Below are positions 8,519 to 17,640 of a DNA stretch of 64,000 nucleotides, in pieces. The stretch spans positions 682,001-746,000 of the forward strand of contig NZ_UESZ01000001.1 in assembly GCF_900108585.1 (NCBI RefSeq), read 5' to 3'. The notes under the pieces were generated by a model that ran no database searches, was not told where the DNA came from, and saw nothing but the letters and a program-made list of their open reading frames with translations. This DNA comes from Branchiibius hedensis (GTDB lineage: Bacteria > Actinomycetota > Actinomycetes > Actinomycetales > Dermatophilaceae). Each line of letters opens with the position of its first letter. Position 1 is the first letter of the stretch. The position numbers and the translations under genes are program-made.

Positions 8519-9057
8519 CCGGTCCCGGCGCTCAGGTGCTCAGTCGGCGCCCCGCACCGAAACCACACTGTCGCAGCCGCGATCGCCAGGAGCGCGAGCG
8601 CGACCAGCACCGGGGATCCCACGCTGACCCGGCCGGTCAGAGCCAGCACCAGCCCGCCCAGTAGACAACCGCCGGCGGCGAGTAGGACGGTGCGAATCAA
8701 CCACACACGCACCAGCGCTGCGGGTAGCGCAGCGGCGTGCGGGCCTGCTCCCGCCAGGACACACAGCGACCAGACGACGGTCAGGAGCGCCACGGCCGGC
8801 AGCACCCACCACGTCGTCGGTGCCGGCGCGCTGACGATCCAGTCCAGGACGATTGCCCCCACGAACAGCGCGAGACCAGCGGCCGACCCATCGACCAGCG
8901 CCCCGAGCCAGCCGATGACGACCAGAACGGCTGCCCAGAGCACGAACTGCCCTGCCGCACCAGCGCAGCCGGCGATGCCCAACGCCGCGACGACGGCCGC
9001 CAGGTAGGCGAAGAGCCGCGTGCGGTCCAGCACCGCCAGACGTGGCCACCACGTCAT
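7786..9057 (-). CDS. Membrane protein closing the DUF4129/MoxR/DUF58 operon (C-terminal extent doubtful)
   Basis: ATG 9057 overlaps the DUF58 stop by four bases (ATGA), which implies translational coupling. Roughly the first 165 residues are strongly hydrophobic, with about five predicted membrane segments (for example [21 protein letters not shown] and [15 protein letters not shown]), and look like a genuine small membrane protein. Past base 8519 the frame has no stop and continues 730 bp antisense to clpX as Ser/Thr/Arg-rich sequence that looks like a reverse shadow. Either the original stop was lost, or a frameshift near 8545 moved the product out of the frame that stops at 8540. The family was not recognised. 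Confidence 0.45.
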   Translation of the reverse strand: MTWWPRLAVLDRTRLFAYLAAVVAALGIAGCAGAAGQFVLWAAVLVVIGWLGALVDGSAAGLALFVGAIVLDWIVSAPAPTTWWVLPAVALLTVVWSLCVLAGAGPHAAALPAALVRVWLIRTVLLAAGGCLLGGLVLALTGRVSVGSPVLVALALLAIAAATVWFRCGAPTEHLSAGTGQADSLRGARLRICGCLRTIVGFTLSRTTSRVTTTRAMSSSLGTSNMTGRRTSSMIARTPRAPVPRNIAWSAIASTASSVNSNSTPSISNIRWYCLTRALRGSVRMETSASRSNGSTVVIIGNRPMNSGIRPNFTRSSGRTSVKLSNSFFLLRNCAPKPRPWRPIRSLMMVSSPANAPPTMNSTFVVSIWMNSWCGCLRPPCGGTEAEVPSRIFSNACCTPSPDTSRVIEGFSLLRATLSISSM

Positions 9058-10292
9058 GAGTGCACCCGGATCGGTGGCCGGCGCGTCAATCGCCGCATCG
9101 GCAACTCCAGGCTGCCCGCGCCGTCCCAGGCTGTGACTTGTGCGCCGGCCTGGGTGAGCCGCTCGACCACCGGGCGTCGCTCGAGCAGCCTCAACCGCAT
9201 CGCTAGTTGGTCCAGCGGGTCGGCCAGCTCACCGACGTCGGGGGCGGTGTCCAGCACGATCACCGGCAGCCCGCGCTGGGCCAGGCCGACCGCAACCGTG
9301 GGTGCGACGTCAGTCAGGATCGAGGACACCATCAGCACGGTGCAACCGGCCTGGACCGGTAGCCGCACCCGCCGCGGCGGCTCAGTCGCTGCCGGTTCCC
9401 GAGCGCCGCTGAGTACATCGGCGATGCGGTGATAGTGACGCTGACCGGCGCCGTAGGGCAGGTACGCCGGTCGGCCAGCCCCGAGGACCACCAGCGCGAC
9501 GCGATCTGCGTGCCGGATGAAGAACTCGGCGACCGTGGCTGCTGCCTGCAGCCCACGCTGCCAACTGGCTCCGCCGCCGGAGCCGTCGACGACCACCAGC
9601 ACGGCGGCGTCCTGCTCGGCGTAGTTGTCGCGGACGTGGAGTTGGCCGGTGCGAGCGGTCCGGGGCCAGTGAATGGCGCGCAAGCGATCGCCCGGGCGAT
9701 ACGTGCGCACGTCGGCGAACTCGGAGCCGGAGCCCCGCGACGTACTGCGATTGGCTCCGACCAGTCCGATCGGATGCGGTAACTGCAGCTGACGACCGTT
9801 GGGCGAGGGTCGGGGTCGCACCCGGACCTCGGTCGCCGGGATCCGAAGCGGCCCGAACCGGTAGGCGGCCCAGGGCGAGATGAGTTCGGTGAGCGCTGCG
9901 CCAACTGTGGCGGTGCCGATCCGATCCGCGGTCCACCGAGCCTCCAATCGCGAGGCTGAGGTGTGCAGGTAACCGCCGAGAAGGTCCTGCTCCCAACGGA
10001 TTCCGTCGGCAGGGGCACACTGGGCCCACCACTGCTCAGCGCCGTCGACGTGGCGTCCGTGTAGTGCCCAGACGCTCTGCTGGTCGGCGGAGGTGGTGGG
10101 GGAGACCCCGGCCGGATCGATGTCGGGGCTGACCTGCGGACGGGAGGCAAGGGACCACAGCACCACACCGGCAGGAGCGAAGGACAAGATGAGCAGATCG
10201 GCCCGACGCAGCAGGACCGCGAGCGCCAGCGCGGTGGCGGCCACGACGACCGCGCCGATCAGCCACGACGTGGGTTGCCAGTCTTTGCGCAC
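9054..10292 (-). CDS. DUF58 domain protein
   Basis: 412 aa. Two membrane segments near the N-terminus (SWLIGAVVVAATALALAVLL and the next helix), then the DUF58 signature GSEFADVRTYRPGDRLRAIHW and a vWA-like region with VVVDGSGGG. DUF58 proteins accompany MoxR ATPases and are thought to act in cell-envelope assembly or metal-cofactor insertion. An open frame reaches 10367, but GTG 10292 lies four bases after the moxR stop and begins MRKDWQPTSWLI; the longer form would overlap moxR by 71 bp. Operon with moxR upstream and a membrane protein downstream. Confidence 0.85.
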   Translation of the reverse strand: MRKDWQPTSWLIGAVVVAATALALAVLLRRADLLILSFAPAGVVLWSLASRPQVSPDIDPAGVSPTTSADQQSVWALHGRHVDGAEQWWAQCAPADGIRWEQDLLGGYLHTSASRLEARWTADRIGTATVGAALTELISPWAAYRFGPLRIPATEVRVRPRPSPNGRQLQLPHPIGLVGANRSTSRGSGSEFADVRTYRPGDRLRAIHWPRTARTGQLHVRDNYAEQDAAVLVVVDGSGGGASWQRGLQAAATVAEFFIRHADRVALVVLGAGRPAYLPYGAGQRHYHRIADVLSGAREPAATEPPRRVRLPVQAGCTVLMVSSILTDVAPTVAVGLAQRGLPVIVLDTAPDVGELADPLDQLAMRLRLLERRPVVERLTQAGAQVTAWDGAGSLELPMRRLTRRPPIRVHS

Positions 10293-10296
10293 GCGA

Positions 10297-11289
10297 TCAG
10301 GCCTCGGGTCCGGGTTCGGCCCCATGCGTGGGCGGGGTCGGGACTTTGGCGATGAGTTCCCGGACAACGCTCTTGCCGTCCACCTGGGTCATCCACAACT
10401 CCGGGCGGACCGTGACCCGGTGAGCGAGGACCGGGATGGCGACATGTTTGACGTCCTCGGGCGTGACGTAGTTGCGTCCACGCAGGACCGCCAGCGCTCG
10501 GGCGAGCAGGAGCAACCCGAGGGAACCGCGTGGCGAGGATCCGATGGCCAGGCGCTCGTCGCTGCGGGTGGCCCCGACGAGGTCGACACAGTAGGTGATG
10601 ACGGTGCGCTCCACCTGCACGCCCTCAACGACCTGCTGCATCGACAGCAGGCCACCGGCGTCGATGATCGGGTCCAGGGTCACCTGCTCGGCGCGACGGG
10701 CGACCCGGCGCGCGAGGACGTCGAACTCCTCGGCCGGGGTGGGGTAGCCGAAGCTGACCCGGGTCAGGAACCGGTCGAGCTGGGCTTCCGGGAGCGGGTA
10801 GGTGCCTTCGTACTCAACGGGATTCGCGGTCGCGATGACATGGAAGGGGCGGGCCAACGGGAACGTCTCACCTTCGATGGTGACCTGGCCCTCCTGCATC
10901 GCTTCCAGCAGCGCCGCCTGGGTCTTCGGCGGCGTCCGGTTGATCTCGTCGGCCAGCAGGAGGCCGGTGAAGATCGGTCCACGGCGGAACTCGAACTCAC
11001 CGGTGCGCTGGTTGAACAGGAACGATCCGGTCAGGTCCGCGGGTAGCAGATCAGGGGTGAACTGGGCTCTGGTGAACTCCAGACCGAGCGACTGGGCCAG
11101 GCTGCGTGCAGCCAGCGTCTTGCCCAGCCCGGGGTTGTCCTCGATGAGAACGTGCCCGCCGGCCAGGATCGTGGCCAGGACCAACTCCAGCGCGGCCCTC
11201 TTGCCGACGACGACCTGTTCGACCTGGTCCAGCACCCGGCCCGCGAGGGCCGCCGTGGTGGGTACGTCGGGTGCGATGGGTGCGCTCAT
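10297..11289 (-). CDS. MoxR-family AAA+ ATPase
   Basis: 330-aa chaperone-like ATPase with Walker A EDNPGLGKT, Walker B LLLADEINRTPPKTQAALLEAM and sensor motif IATANPVEYEGTYPLPEAQLDRF, a textbook MoxR series. The frame is open to 11442, but ATG 11289 has a GAGGAG ribosome-binding site and overlaps the previous stop by four bases, so the shorter product is chosen. MoxR proteins fold or activate partner vWA/DUF58 proteins, here encoded immediately downstream. Expression is likely set by the promoter ahead of the DUF4129 gene. Confidence 0.93.
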   Translation of the reverse strand: MSAPIAPDVPTTAALAGRVLDQVEQVVVGKRAALELVLATILAGGHVLIEDNPGLGKTLAARSLAQSLGLEFTRAQFTPDLLPADLTGSFLFNQRTGEFEFRRGPIFTGLLLADEINRTPPKTQAALLEAMQEGQVTIEGETFPLARPFHVIATANPVEYEGTYPLPEAQLDRFLTRVSFGYPTPAEEFDVLARRVARRAEQVTLDPIIDAGGLLSMQQVVEGVQVERTVITYCVDLVGATRSDERLAIGSSPRGSLGLLLLARALAVLRGRNYVTPEDVKHVAIPVLAHRVTVRPELWMTQVDGKSVVRELIAKVPTPPTHGAEPGPEA

Positions 11290-11711
11290 GTCTCCTCGAT
11301 CAACGTGACTATTCGGGCTAGCGAGGCGGCGTCGATCCGCCGTACGTCGGGTATCGGGCGCCCGGGGGCCAAGGCCGCCAACGCCGCCGCGAGTTCCGCG
11401 GCCTCGGCGTCGGTGGCTGCGCCGGCCGTCACCTGGGCGCATAGCCGCCTCAGCCGCCGGGTGCGGGCATCGGTCGGAAGCGTTGCGGCAGCGGCTGATT
11501 GCTCATCGCCGTCCAGCGGCCAGCGGTCCGCGATCCAGGCGGTGCCGGCGTCACGGGTCATGGCGATAATCGCCATCGCCGCGAGCGCGAGGGCAAGGAT
11601 CCCCGGTAGCCACGGGCCGAGGTAGAAGTACGACAGGACCAGCCACGCCGCGGTGCCGACGACAACGGCAATCAGCCCGCGGCGTACCCAACGTCGGGTC
11701 ACGGTGCTCAT
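11286..11711 (-). CDS. Small membrane protein of the MoxR operon
   Basis: 141 aa with two hydrophobic segments near the N-terminus (LIAVVVGTAAWLVLSYFYLG and LPGILALALAAMAIIAM), then a soluble alanine-rich helical region. It overlaps both neighbours by four bases (ATGA), so it is translationally coupled between the DUF4129 gene and moxR. Proteins of this size and layout are commonly found at this place in actinobacterial MoxR-DUF58-DUF4129 clusters; no named domain is visible and no function can be given. Confidence 0.75.
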   Translation of the reverse strand: MSTVTRRWVRRGLIAVVVGTAAWLVLSYFYLGPWLPGILALALAAMAIIAMTRDAGTAWIADRWPLDGDEQSAAAATLPTDARTRRLRRLCAQVTAGAATDAEAAELAAALAALAPGRPIPDVRRIDAASLARIVTLIEET

Positions 11712-12400
11712 CTGACGGGCACCTGGGTGTCCAGGTCGCTGCGAATCCGCTGCAGGTACCCGGCAGCCAACGCGCGCTGGTCCTCGCCGATCGGATCGGA
11801 ACCGAACCGGGCACGCCGGTAGAGCAGCGAAAGCTGCTGCAGCGCTTCAGAATCCACCTCGAGCGAATCCAGGAGGCGCAGAGTGAACTCGGCGGAGGTG
11901 TCGCTGGCCAGCGGCGGCACACCACTGCGGGCAGCGGCCTCTTCCACGGCCATCCAACACCTGACGATGGCGTTGGCCGGGGGCCCGCCCAGGAGCCGTC
12001 GCTGGGCTTCGTCGACGCCAGCGAGCAGTTCGGGGACGGGCTCGGCGACCCGGGTGCGCACGTCGGGGCGACGGGGGCGGCGGTCCCACCAGGCCAGGAA
12101 TACCCAGCCCAGTCCGAAGATCATCCCGAACAGCAGGATCAGCGCGATCACGATGATCACACCCGAGACGGCCTGGGACACCAGCTCACTGCCCGGCTGT
12201 GGCTTGGCCGAGACGGTGACGGTGGGGATGGAGTAGCTGGGTTGCGGATAGTGGAAGAGCGCGAAATCGCGGTCTTTGCTGGGCGAGTGAATCATCGCCG
12301 GCGACCCCACGACAACGGCCGCGATCGTGATCAGGCCGAGCGCCACCCCCGCGCCGAGGACCACGCCGCGACCGTCGGGTCGGGGGAGGTTGCGCGGCAC
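11708..12400 (-). CDS. DUF4129 domain membrane protein
   Basis: 230 aa. Two membrane helices (about 17-38 and 85-112) flank an extracytoplasmic loop; the C-terminal cytosolic part carries the DUF4129 pattern AIVRCWMAVEEAAARSGVPPLASDTSAEFTLRLL, with a late LLYRRARFGSDPIGEDQ. DUF4129 proteins travel with MoxR and DUF58 genes. The frame is open from TTG 12421, but that leaves only five bases after the cobQ terminator; GTG 12400 (MPRNLPRPDGRG) is preferred. First gene of the five-gene operon, so its promoter must lie in or just beyond the cobQ terminator region. Confidence 0.82.
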   Translation of the reverse strand: MPRNLPRPDGRGVVLGAGVALGLITIAAVVVGSPAMIHSPSKDRDFALFHYPQPSYSIPTVTVSAKPQPGSELVSQAVSGVIIVIALILLFGMIFGLGWVFLAWWDRRPRRPDVRTRVAEPVPELLAGVDEAQRRLLGGPPANAIVRCWMAVEEAAARSGVPPLASDTSAEFTLRLLDSLEVDSEALQQLSLLYRRARFGSDPIGEDQRALAAGYLQRIRSDLDTQVPVR

Positions 12401-12426
12401 AGGATGAGCGTAGTAGCGCAAGCCTC

Positions 12427-12454
12427 AAAAAACCTGGGCGCGCAGCGCCCTAGG
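12427..12454 (-). terminator. Intrinsic terminator of cobQ
   Basis: On the minus strand, a stem CCTAGGGCGC/GCGCCCAGG with one bulged base is followed directly by six T residues (12432-12427). The hairpin overlaps the cobQ stop codon at 12450-12452. It separates valS-cobQ from the DUF4129 operon. Confidence 0.85.
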
Positions 12455-13925
12455 AGCGTGCGGGAGGAACGGCGCGAAGGCCGTCGGGCGCCCCGTCGCG
12501 GGCGAGTTGCAGCAGGTCGTCGACCGGTAGGTACTTCTCGACCAGATCGGCCAGAAGGTCGAGTCTGCGTTCACGCGCATCGGCGAACGACACGTCGGAC
12601 GGCCTCGCCCCGAGGACATCCCGAAGGAAGGCGGCCCGGAAGGCGTCGCTCTCGAAGAGGCCGTGCCACAACGTGCCGATGACCCGGCCCTGTCGGACGC
12701 CGCCCGGGAAGGGTTCGCCGTCACTGACATCGACTCGGCCGTGGTGGATCTCGTACCCCTCGACGGGTGCATCCAGCGCGGTGCCGTGGCACAGACTGAG
12801 CGTCTTGTCGGCGCCGAACTGCGTTCGTACGTCGAGCAATCCGAGTCCGGCCACCTGCTGCGTCGGGCTTTCGACGCCTGCGGGATCGCTGATCAGCGCG
12901 CCGAGCATCTGGTAGCCGCCACAGATCCCGAGCACGGCTCCACCGTCGTCGGCGTGCCTGACGATGGCCCGGTCGAGCCCGCGCTGGCGCAGCCACGCCA
13001 GGTCGGCGACGGTGGCCCGGGACCCGGGAATCACGACCAGGTCAGCATCGGCCAACCCCGCGGGTGAAGACGCGAAGTGCACGTCGAGGCCGGGCTCCAA
13101 CCGCAGTGCGTCGACGTCGGTGAAGTTGCTGATCCGGGGCAGGCGGATCACGGCGACGCGCCGCGTGGCGGTCTCGGCGTCGGCGCTGGCTGCGGGTACG
13201 TCGAGGGTGTCCTCGGAGTCCAGCCACACCTGCGGATGCCAGGGCAGGACCCCGTAGACCCGCCGCCGGGTGAGTTGCTCCAGAGAGTCCAGACCCGGCG
13301 CGAGCAGCGATGCGTCGCCGCGGAACTTGTTGATGATGAAGCCAGTGACCAGGGCCTGGTCGGCGGCGTCCAACAGAGCCAGCGTGCCGTAGAGCGCAGC
13401 GAACACCCCGCCGCGGTCGATGTCGCCGACGACGACTGTGGGTAGCGATGCGTGCTGGGCCAGACCCATGTTCACGTAGTCGCTGTCCCGCAGGTTGATC
13501 TCGGTCGGACTGCCCGCACCTTCGGCGATGACCACGTCATACCGACCGCTGAGGTCGTCGAAGGCTTCGTGCGCGATGGCTGCCCACGGTGCCCGGTCAG
13601 CTCGCCAGTTCGCCGATGACACCGTCCCCGCGGGCTGGCCCATCACCACTGCGTGAGTGCCGATATCCGAACCTGGTTTCAGCAGAACGGGATTCATCGC
13701 CGGCTCGGGGATGGCCCGGGCAGCGCGGGCCTGGATCCACTGGGCCCGACCGATCTCCCCGAGCGTGCCATCCGCAGCGCGCACGACCATCGAGTTGTTC
13801 GACATGTTCTGCGCCTTGAACGGCGCCACACGCACCCCACGACGGGCGAACGCGCGGCACAGCCCCGCTGTGACCGTGCTCTTACCGGCATCCGAGGTGG
13901 TCCCGGCGATCAGCAGCCCTGCCAC
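12450..13925 (-). CDS. cobQ: Cobyric acid synthase (adenosylcobyrinate amide transferase)
   Basis: 491 aa. Amidates the side chains of adenosylcobyrinic acid a,c-diamide using glutamine and ATP in late cobalamin synthesis. N-terminal P-loop-like ATPase domain with GTTSDAGKSTVTAGLCR and FKAQNMSNNS, and a C-terminal class I amidotransferase domain with nucleophile motif GICGGYQMLG and a terminal catalytic His in GTLWHGLFE. The MurT/GatD pair is excluded because both domains are fused. Starts eight bases after valS ends and ends in a terminator. No other corrin genes lie nearby except the CbiX-like chelatase at 37277. Confidence 0.94.
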   Translation of the reverse strand: MAGLLIAGTTSDAGKSTVTAGLCRAFARRGVRVAPFKAQNMSNNSMVVRAADGTLGEIGRAQWIQARAARAIPEPAMNPVLLKPGSDIGTHAVVMGQPAGTVSSANWRADRAPWAAIAHEAFDDLSGRYDVVIAEGAGSPTEINLRDSDYVNMGLAQHASLPTVVVGDIDRGGVFAALYGTLALLDAADQALVTGFIINKFRGDASLLAPGLDSLEQLTRRRVYGVLPWHPQVWLDSEDTLDVPAASADAETATRRVAVIRLPRISNFTDVDALRLEPGLDVHFASSPAGLADADLVVIPGSRATVADLAWLRQRGLDRAIVRHADDGGAVLGICGGYQMLGALISDPAGVESPTQQVAGLGLLDVRTQFGADKTLSLCHGTALDAPVEGYEIHHGRVDVSDGEPFPGGVRQGRVIGTLWHGLFESDAFRAAFLRDVLGARPSDVSFADARERRLDLLADLVEKYLPVDDLLQLARDGAPDGLRAVPPARS

Positions 13926-13933
13926 CGGATCGC

Positions 13934-16642
13934 TCAGTTACGCGGCGGCGGTGGCACCAGCTCGACGTCACGGACCTCGAGGACCTGCCCATCGGCGTAC
14001 GTCAGATCGGTCACCTTGCCGGCGGCGCGAAGGTCCGCCTCGGCGGCCCGCACCAGGTCCTGCACCGCGGCGGGCGCGGCCAGAGTCATGGCGGTCACCT
14101 GGGCGCGCATCCCCAACTTGGCGTCCGACTTGGCCTTGCGGATCCCGGCCAGTGCAGCGCCGACCGCTTCCAGAGCCGCCGGGTCGCCACCCTGACCACA
14201 CTCATCGGCCAGCGGCCACGGCGCGCGGTGCACCGAGCCCGGCTTCCACCAGGACCACACCTCTTCGGTGGCGTAGGGCAGGAACGGCGCGAACAGGCGC
14301 AACTGCACATCGAGCGCGATCCGGAGCGCGGCTTGGGCGCTCGCGGCCGCCTGCGGGCCCTGCGCACCGTAGGCGCGGTCCTTGACCAACTCGATGTAGT
14401 CATCGCAGAACGTCCAGAAGAACTGCTCGGTCAGCTCCAGCGAGCGCGTGTAGTCCCACGACTCGAAGCCACGCGTCGCGTCCTGCACCACGGTGCGCAG
14501 GTTCGCCAGCATCCCCAGGTCCAGCGGGTGGGTCACCTGAGCGGCCAGGTCACCCTCCGGAAGGCCCATCGTGAGGGCGAACTTGCTGGCGTTCAGCAGC
14601 TTCATCGCCAGGCGCCGCCCGACCTTCATCTGACCCGTGTCGTACGCCGCGTCGGTGCCCAACCGTCCGGAGGCGGCCCAGTAGCGCACCGCGTCCGCGC
14701 CGTGCTGCTGCACGACATCCTCGGGGGTCTCGGCGTTGCCCTTGGACTTGGACATCTTCTTGCGGTCCGGGTCCAGGATCCAACCGCTGATCGCGGCGTT
14801 GGTCCACGGCACGCTGTCGTGCTCGAAGTGGCTGCGCACGATCGTCGAGAACAACCAGGTCCGGATGATGTCGTGGCCCTGCGGGCGCATGTCGGCCGGG
14901 AACGCGGTGGCGAAGAACTCCGCGTCGTTGCGACCGCCGGCGTTGCTGCCGACCGGCCAGCCGAGCGCGATCTGCGGGGTCAGGGAAGATGTCGCCCAGG
15001 TGTCCATGATGTCCGGGTCGCCGATGAATCCGCCTGCGGCACCGCGCTGTTCGGCGGTGAAGCCCGGTGGTACGTCGGTCGCCGGGTCCACCGGCAAGGT
15101 GTCCTCCGCGGCCAGGATCGGGTGCTCGTAGTCGGTCTCACCATCGGCATCCACGGGGTACCAGACCGGGAACGGCACCCCGAAGAACCGCTGCCGGCTG
15201 ATCAGCCAGTCACCGTTCAGCCCGGACACCCAGTTGGCGTAGCGGCTGCGCATGAACGCGGGGTGGAAGTCGATCTGTTCGCCGCGCTTGATCAGGGCGT
15301 CGCGCAGGTCGGCCTCCCGACCGCCGTTGCGGATGTACCACTGCCGGCTGGTCACGATCTCCAGCGGCTTGTCGCCCTTCTCGAAGAAGTTGGCCTTGCG
15401 CTGGGTCGCCTTCGGCTCGCCGTCGAGGTCACCGGAGTCGCGCAGTGCGTTCACCACGGCCTCGCGGGCGGAGAAGACCGTCTTGCCGGCGATCTGCTCG
15501 GCGTAGAGCGCCTCGCCGGGGCCGCCGGCGAGCCACTCCGGGGTCTCGGCCTGCAGACGACCGGTGCGGGTGATCAGCGACCGCGTCGGCAACTGCAACT
15601 CGCGCCACCACAGCACGTCGGTGAGGTCACCGAACGTGCAGCACATCGCGATGCCGGCACCCTTGTCCGGCTCAGCGGCACTGTGGGCGAGGATCGGCAC
15701 CTGCACCCCGAACAGGGGTGAGGTCACAGTCGTACCGAACAGATCGGCGTACCGCTCATCGTCGGGGTGAGCGATCAGGGCGACCACGGACGGGATCAGC
15801 TCCGGACGAGTGGTCTCGATGTAGATCGGGCCAGCCTCGGGCTTGTCTGTCGCGCCTCTGGCCTCGCCTCCGGGCCTCGCTTCGCTCGTTTCCTCAGCTC
15901 GGTCGGCGCTCTGGGCGTGGAACGCCACCCGGTGGTAGGCGCCCGGGTAGTCCCGCGCCTCCAACTCGGCCTGGGCCACGGCGGTCTGGAAGGTGACATC
16001 CCACAGCCCCGGTGCCTCGGCCTGGTAGGCCTCACCGCGCTGCACGTTGTGCAGGAACGCCTGCTGGGCCACAGCCCGCGAGCGCTCATCGATGGTGCGG
16101 TAGCTCTGACTCCAGTCGAAGGAGATGCCCAGGCGGCGGAACAGCGACTCGAAGGTCTCCTCGTCCTTGACCGTCAACTCATCGCACAGCTCGATGAAGT
16201 TGGCCCGGCTGATCGGCTGCTGGTCGGCGGCCTTGACCGACTTGCCCTGCGCGCCCTGCAGCGGCGGGGTGTAGTCGGGGATGTAGTCCTTGGTGGAGTC
16301 GCCGCGCACGCCGTAGTAGTTCTGCACCCGGCGCTCGGTGGGCAGACCGTTGTCGTCCCAACCGATCGGGTAGAACACCTCCTTGCCGCGCATCCGCTGG
16401 TAGCGGGCCATGCAGTCGGTGTGCGTGTAGGAGAAGACGTGTCCCACGTGCAGACTTCCGCTCGCGGTGGGCGGGGGCGTGTCGATCACGAACAGCCCGT
16501 CGCGGGGTCCGGCCAGGGCGCGCGCCCGGTCGAAGACGTAGGTGTTCTGCTCCTGCCATACCGCGCCCCAGCGCTCCTCGAGGCCGTCGACGGTCGGCTT
16601 GTCGGGGATGCCCTGCGGTGCGGCGTTGGTGGGATCAGTCAT
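13934..16642 (-). CDS. valS: Valyl-tRNA synthetase, with in-frame repeat insertion in the editing domain
   Basis: 902-aa class Ia synthetase that charges tRNA-Val. HIGH-type motif [15 protein letters not shown] (about residue 61), KMSKSKGN near 580, and tRNA-binding domain after about 650. The C-terminus lacks the long coiled-coil arm of E. coli ValRS, placing it in the archaeal-like subgroup found in some actinobacteria. In the CP1 editing domain, between AYHRVAFH and [12 protein letters not shown], about 23 extra residues (starting [19 protein letters not shown]) are encoded by a 66-bp repeat whose other copy is at 22298. Catalytic and editing motifs flanking the insertion are intact. Upstream of cobQ in a two-gene unit. 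Confidence 0.95.
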   Translation of the reverse strand: MTDPTNAAPQGIPDKPTVDGLEERWGAVWQEQNTYVFDRARALAGPRDGLFVIDTPPPTASGSLHVGHVFSYTHTDCMARYQRMRGKEVFYPIGWDDNGLPTERRVQNYYGVRGDSTKDYIPDYTPPLQGAQGKSVKAADQQPISRANFIELCDELTVKDEETFESLFRRLGISFDWSQSYRTIDERSRAVAQQAFLHNVQRGEAYQAEAPGLWDVTFQTAVAQAELEARDYPGAYHRVAFHAQSADRAEETSEARPGGEARGATDKPEAGPIYIETTRPELIPSVVALIAHPDDERYADLFGTTVTSPLFGVQVPILAHSAAEPDKGAGIAMCCTFGDLTDVLWWRELQLPTRSLITRTGRLQAETPEWLAGGPGEALYAEQIAGKTVFSAREAVVNALRDSGDLDGEPKATQRKANFFEKGDKPLEIVTSRQWYIRNGGREADLRDALIKRGEQIDFHPAFMRSRYANWVSGLNGDWLISRQRFFGVPFPVWYPVDADGETDYEHPILAAEDTLPVDPATDVPPGFTAEQRGAAGGFIGDPDIMDTWATSSLTPQIALGWPVGSNAGGRNDAEFFATAFPADMRPQGHDIIRTWLFSTIVRSHFEHDSVPWTNAAISGWILDPDRKKMSKSKGNAETPEDVVQQHGADAVRYWAASGRLGTDAAYDTGQMKVGRRLAMKLLNASKFALTMGLPEGDLAAQVTHPLDLGMLANLRTVVQDATRGFESWDYTRSLELTEQFFWTFCDDYIELVKDRAYGAQGPQAAASAQAALRIALDVQLRLFAPFLPYATEEVWSWWKPGSVHRAPWPLADECGQGGDPAALEAVGAALAGIRKAKSDAKLGMRAQVTAMTLAAPAAVQDLVRAAEADLRAAGKVTDLTYADGQVLEVRDVELVPPPPRN
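15846..15911 (-). repeat. 66-bp dispersed repeat, copy 1 (inside valS)
   Basis: On the minus strand this begins GAGCGCCGACCGAGCTGAGG and ends GACAGA. It differs from the copy at 22298-22363 at five of 66 positions. It is read in the valS frame as [21 protein letters not shown]. It contains GCGAGGC motifs in tandem but no obvious full-length palindrome. Confidence 0.9.
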
Positions 16643-16724
16643 GCCTCGTATCGTCCCATCCGCACCGCGACGCGGGCGAATCGGATTCCCGGCGTTGCGG
16701 CGGACCCCCGGCTAGATTGACGTC

Positions 16725-17318
16725 GTGACCCAGTTTGATCTGCCCGCTGAGCCGATCGCGCTCGAACCGTTCGTAACCGCCCTGCCGCCGGACCCCGACG
16801 TCCAGGTGCCCGATGAGGCCTTCCTGACGTACGCCGAGGGGCGAGTGCCGTCCGAGATCGTCCAGTTGTGGCGGACCCACGGGTTGGGTTTCTACGGACA
16901 GCAGCGGATCGCACTGGTCGATCCCGGGCAGTGGCTGCCGGCGTTGCAGGCGTGGTTCGGCACGGGTGTTGCCAGTGTGCCGATCGCGGTCAGTAGCTTC
17001 GGGCACCTCTACCACGTGACGCCGGACGGGGTCGTGGAGTGCCTCGACCCGCACTTCCAGGTCAACGCGGTTGTGGCCGATGACGTGGCGACGTTCTTCA
17101 ACGACCACCTCCCCGGGCCCTCATCGCACCTGGCCGATCTCGCCGCCCCGCGGGATGGTGCGCGCGCGAAACTGGGTCCGCTGGCCGAGGGGGAGACCTA
17201 CTACTTCACCCCGGCCCTGGTCGATGGTGGCCAGGTGTCCCCGGATTCACTGGACAAGGGAGACGGGGTGGCCCAGCTGATCGCCATCCACGATTCGGCG
17301 GTTCGCCTGCACAGCTGA
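16725..17318 (+). CDS. GAD-like / DUF1851 (Tdi1-type immunity-like) protein
   Basis: 197 aa. The N-terminal part (RVPSEIVQLWRTHGLGFYGQQRIALVDPGQWLPAL, in the region of residues 40-75) resembles the GAD-like domain, and the C-terminal part (LGPLAEGETYYFTPALVDGG with a following DGVAQLIAIH) resembles the DUF1851/Tdi1 C-terminal domain. Proteins with this architecture include immunity factors for interbacterial ADP-ribosylating or DNase toxins. No cognate effector or secretion gene is adjacent, so this could be an orphan immunity gene or a housekeeping member of the family. GTG 16725 is the start, divergent from valS by 82 bp. Domain assignment is from memory of motif shape. Confidence 0.7.
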   Translation: MTQFDLPAEPIALEPFVTALPPDPDVQVPDEAFLTYAEGRVPSEIVQLWRTHGLGFYGQQRIALVDPGQWLPALQAWFGTGVASVPIAVSSFGHLYHVTPDGVVECLDPHFQVNAVVADDVATFFNDHLPGPSSHLADLAAPRDGARAKLGPLAEGETYYFTPALVDGGQVSPDSLDKGDGVAQLIAIHDSAVRLHS

Positions 17319-17334
17319 GGTGGCCGTTCCAAAC

Positions 17335-17392
17335 GCGCGGGTTGTCAACAGATGCGCGGGTTGTAATCCGCGCAGCTGTCGATAACCCGCGC
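17335..17392. repeat. 58-bp palindromic repeat, copy 1
   Basis: Begins GCGCGGGTTGTCAACAG and ends GTCGATAACCCGCGC. Arms of 25 nt pair with few mismatches around an eight-base centre. Its partner is 32174-32231 (51 of 58 identical). Lies between the GAD-like gene stop and the ileS T-box leader. Confidence 0.9.
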
Positions 17393-17436
17393 ATATCCGC
17401 AGGAACGCATTCGCGGGGGCCCGGCAGCGCGCCGTA

Positions 17437-17640
17437 CACTGATCGGCAACAGCGTTCGAGCCGTCATCAGCGGCGAGCTTCCGGAAGAACAGCGGGTGAC
17501 CGCCTACTAGACCCGGACGGGACGAGCCCGTGACAGCTCAGGAGCAAGTGGCCGTCGCGTCAGCGTCGGCAAGCGGGGTGGTACCGCGGAGGGTGAATCC
17601 TTCGTCCTCGCACCAGATGAGAGCGACGAGCTAGCGAAGG
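17437..17640 (+). promoter_or_regulatory. T-box leader (isoleucine) controlling ileS translation
   Basis: The leader of ileS carries the conserved T-box bulge sequence GGGGTGGTACCGCGG at 17575-17589, which binds the uncharged tRNA acceptor end. A Stem I region upstream offers ATC at 17466-17468 as isoleucine specifier. Downstream, CCTTCG (17600-17605) can pair with CGAAGG (17635-17640), sequestering the Shine-Dalgarno sequence before ATG 17651. No T-run terminator exists, so control is translational, as known for actinobacterial ileS T-boxes. Confidence 0.88.

Noticed and set aside
14228-15721. 497-aa plus-strand frame opposite valS
   Set aside because: Composition typical of the antisense of a GC-rich gene, no domain, and valS is certain.
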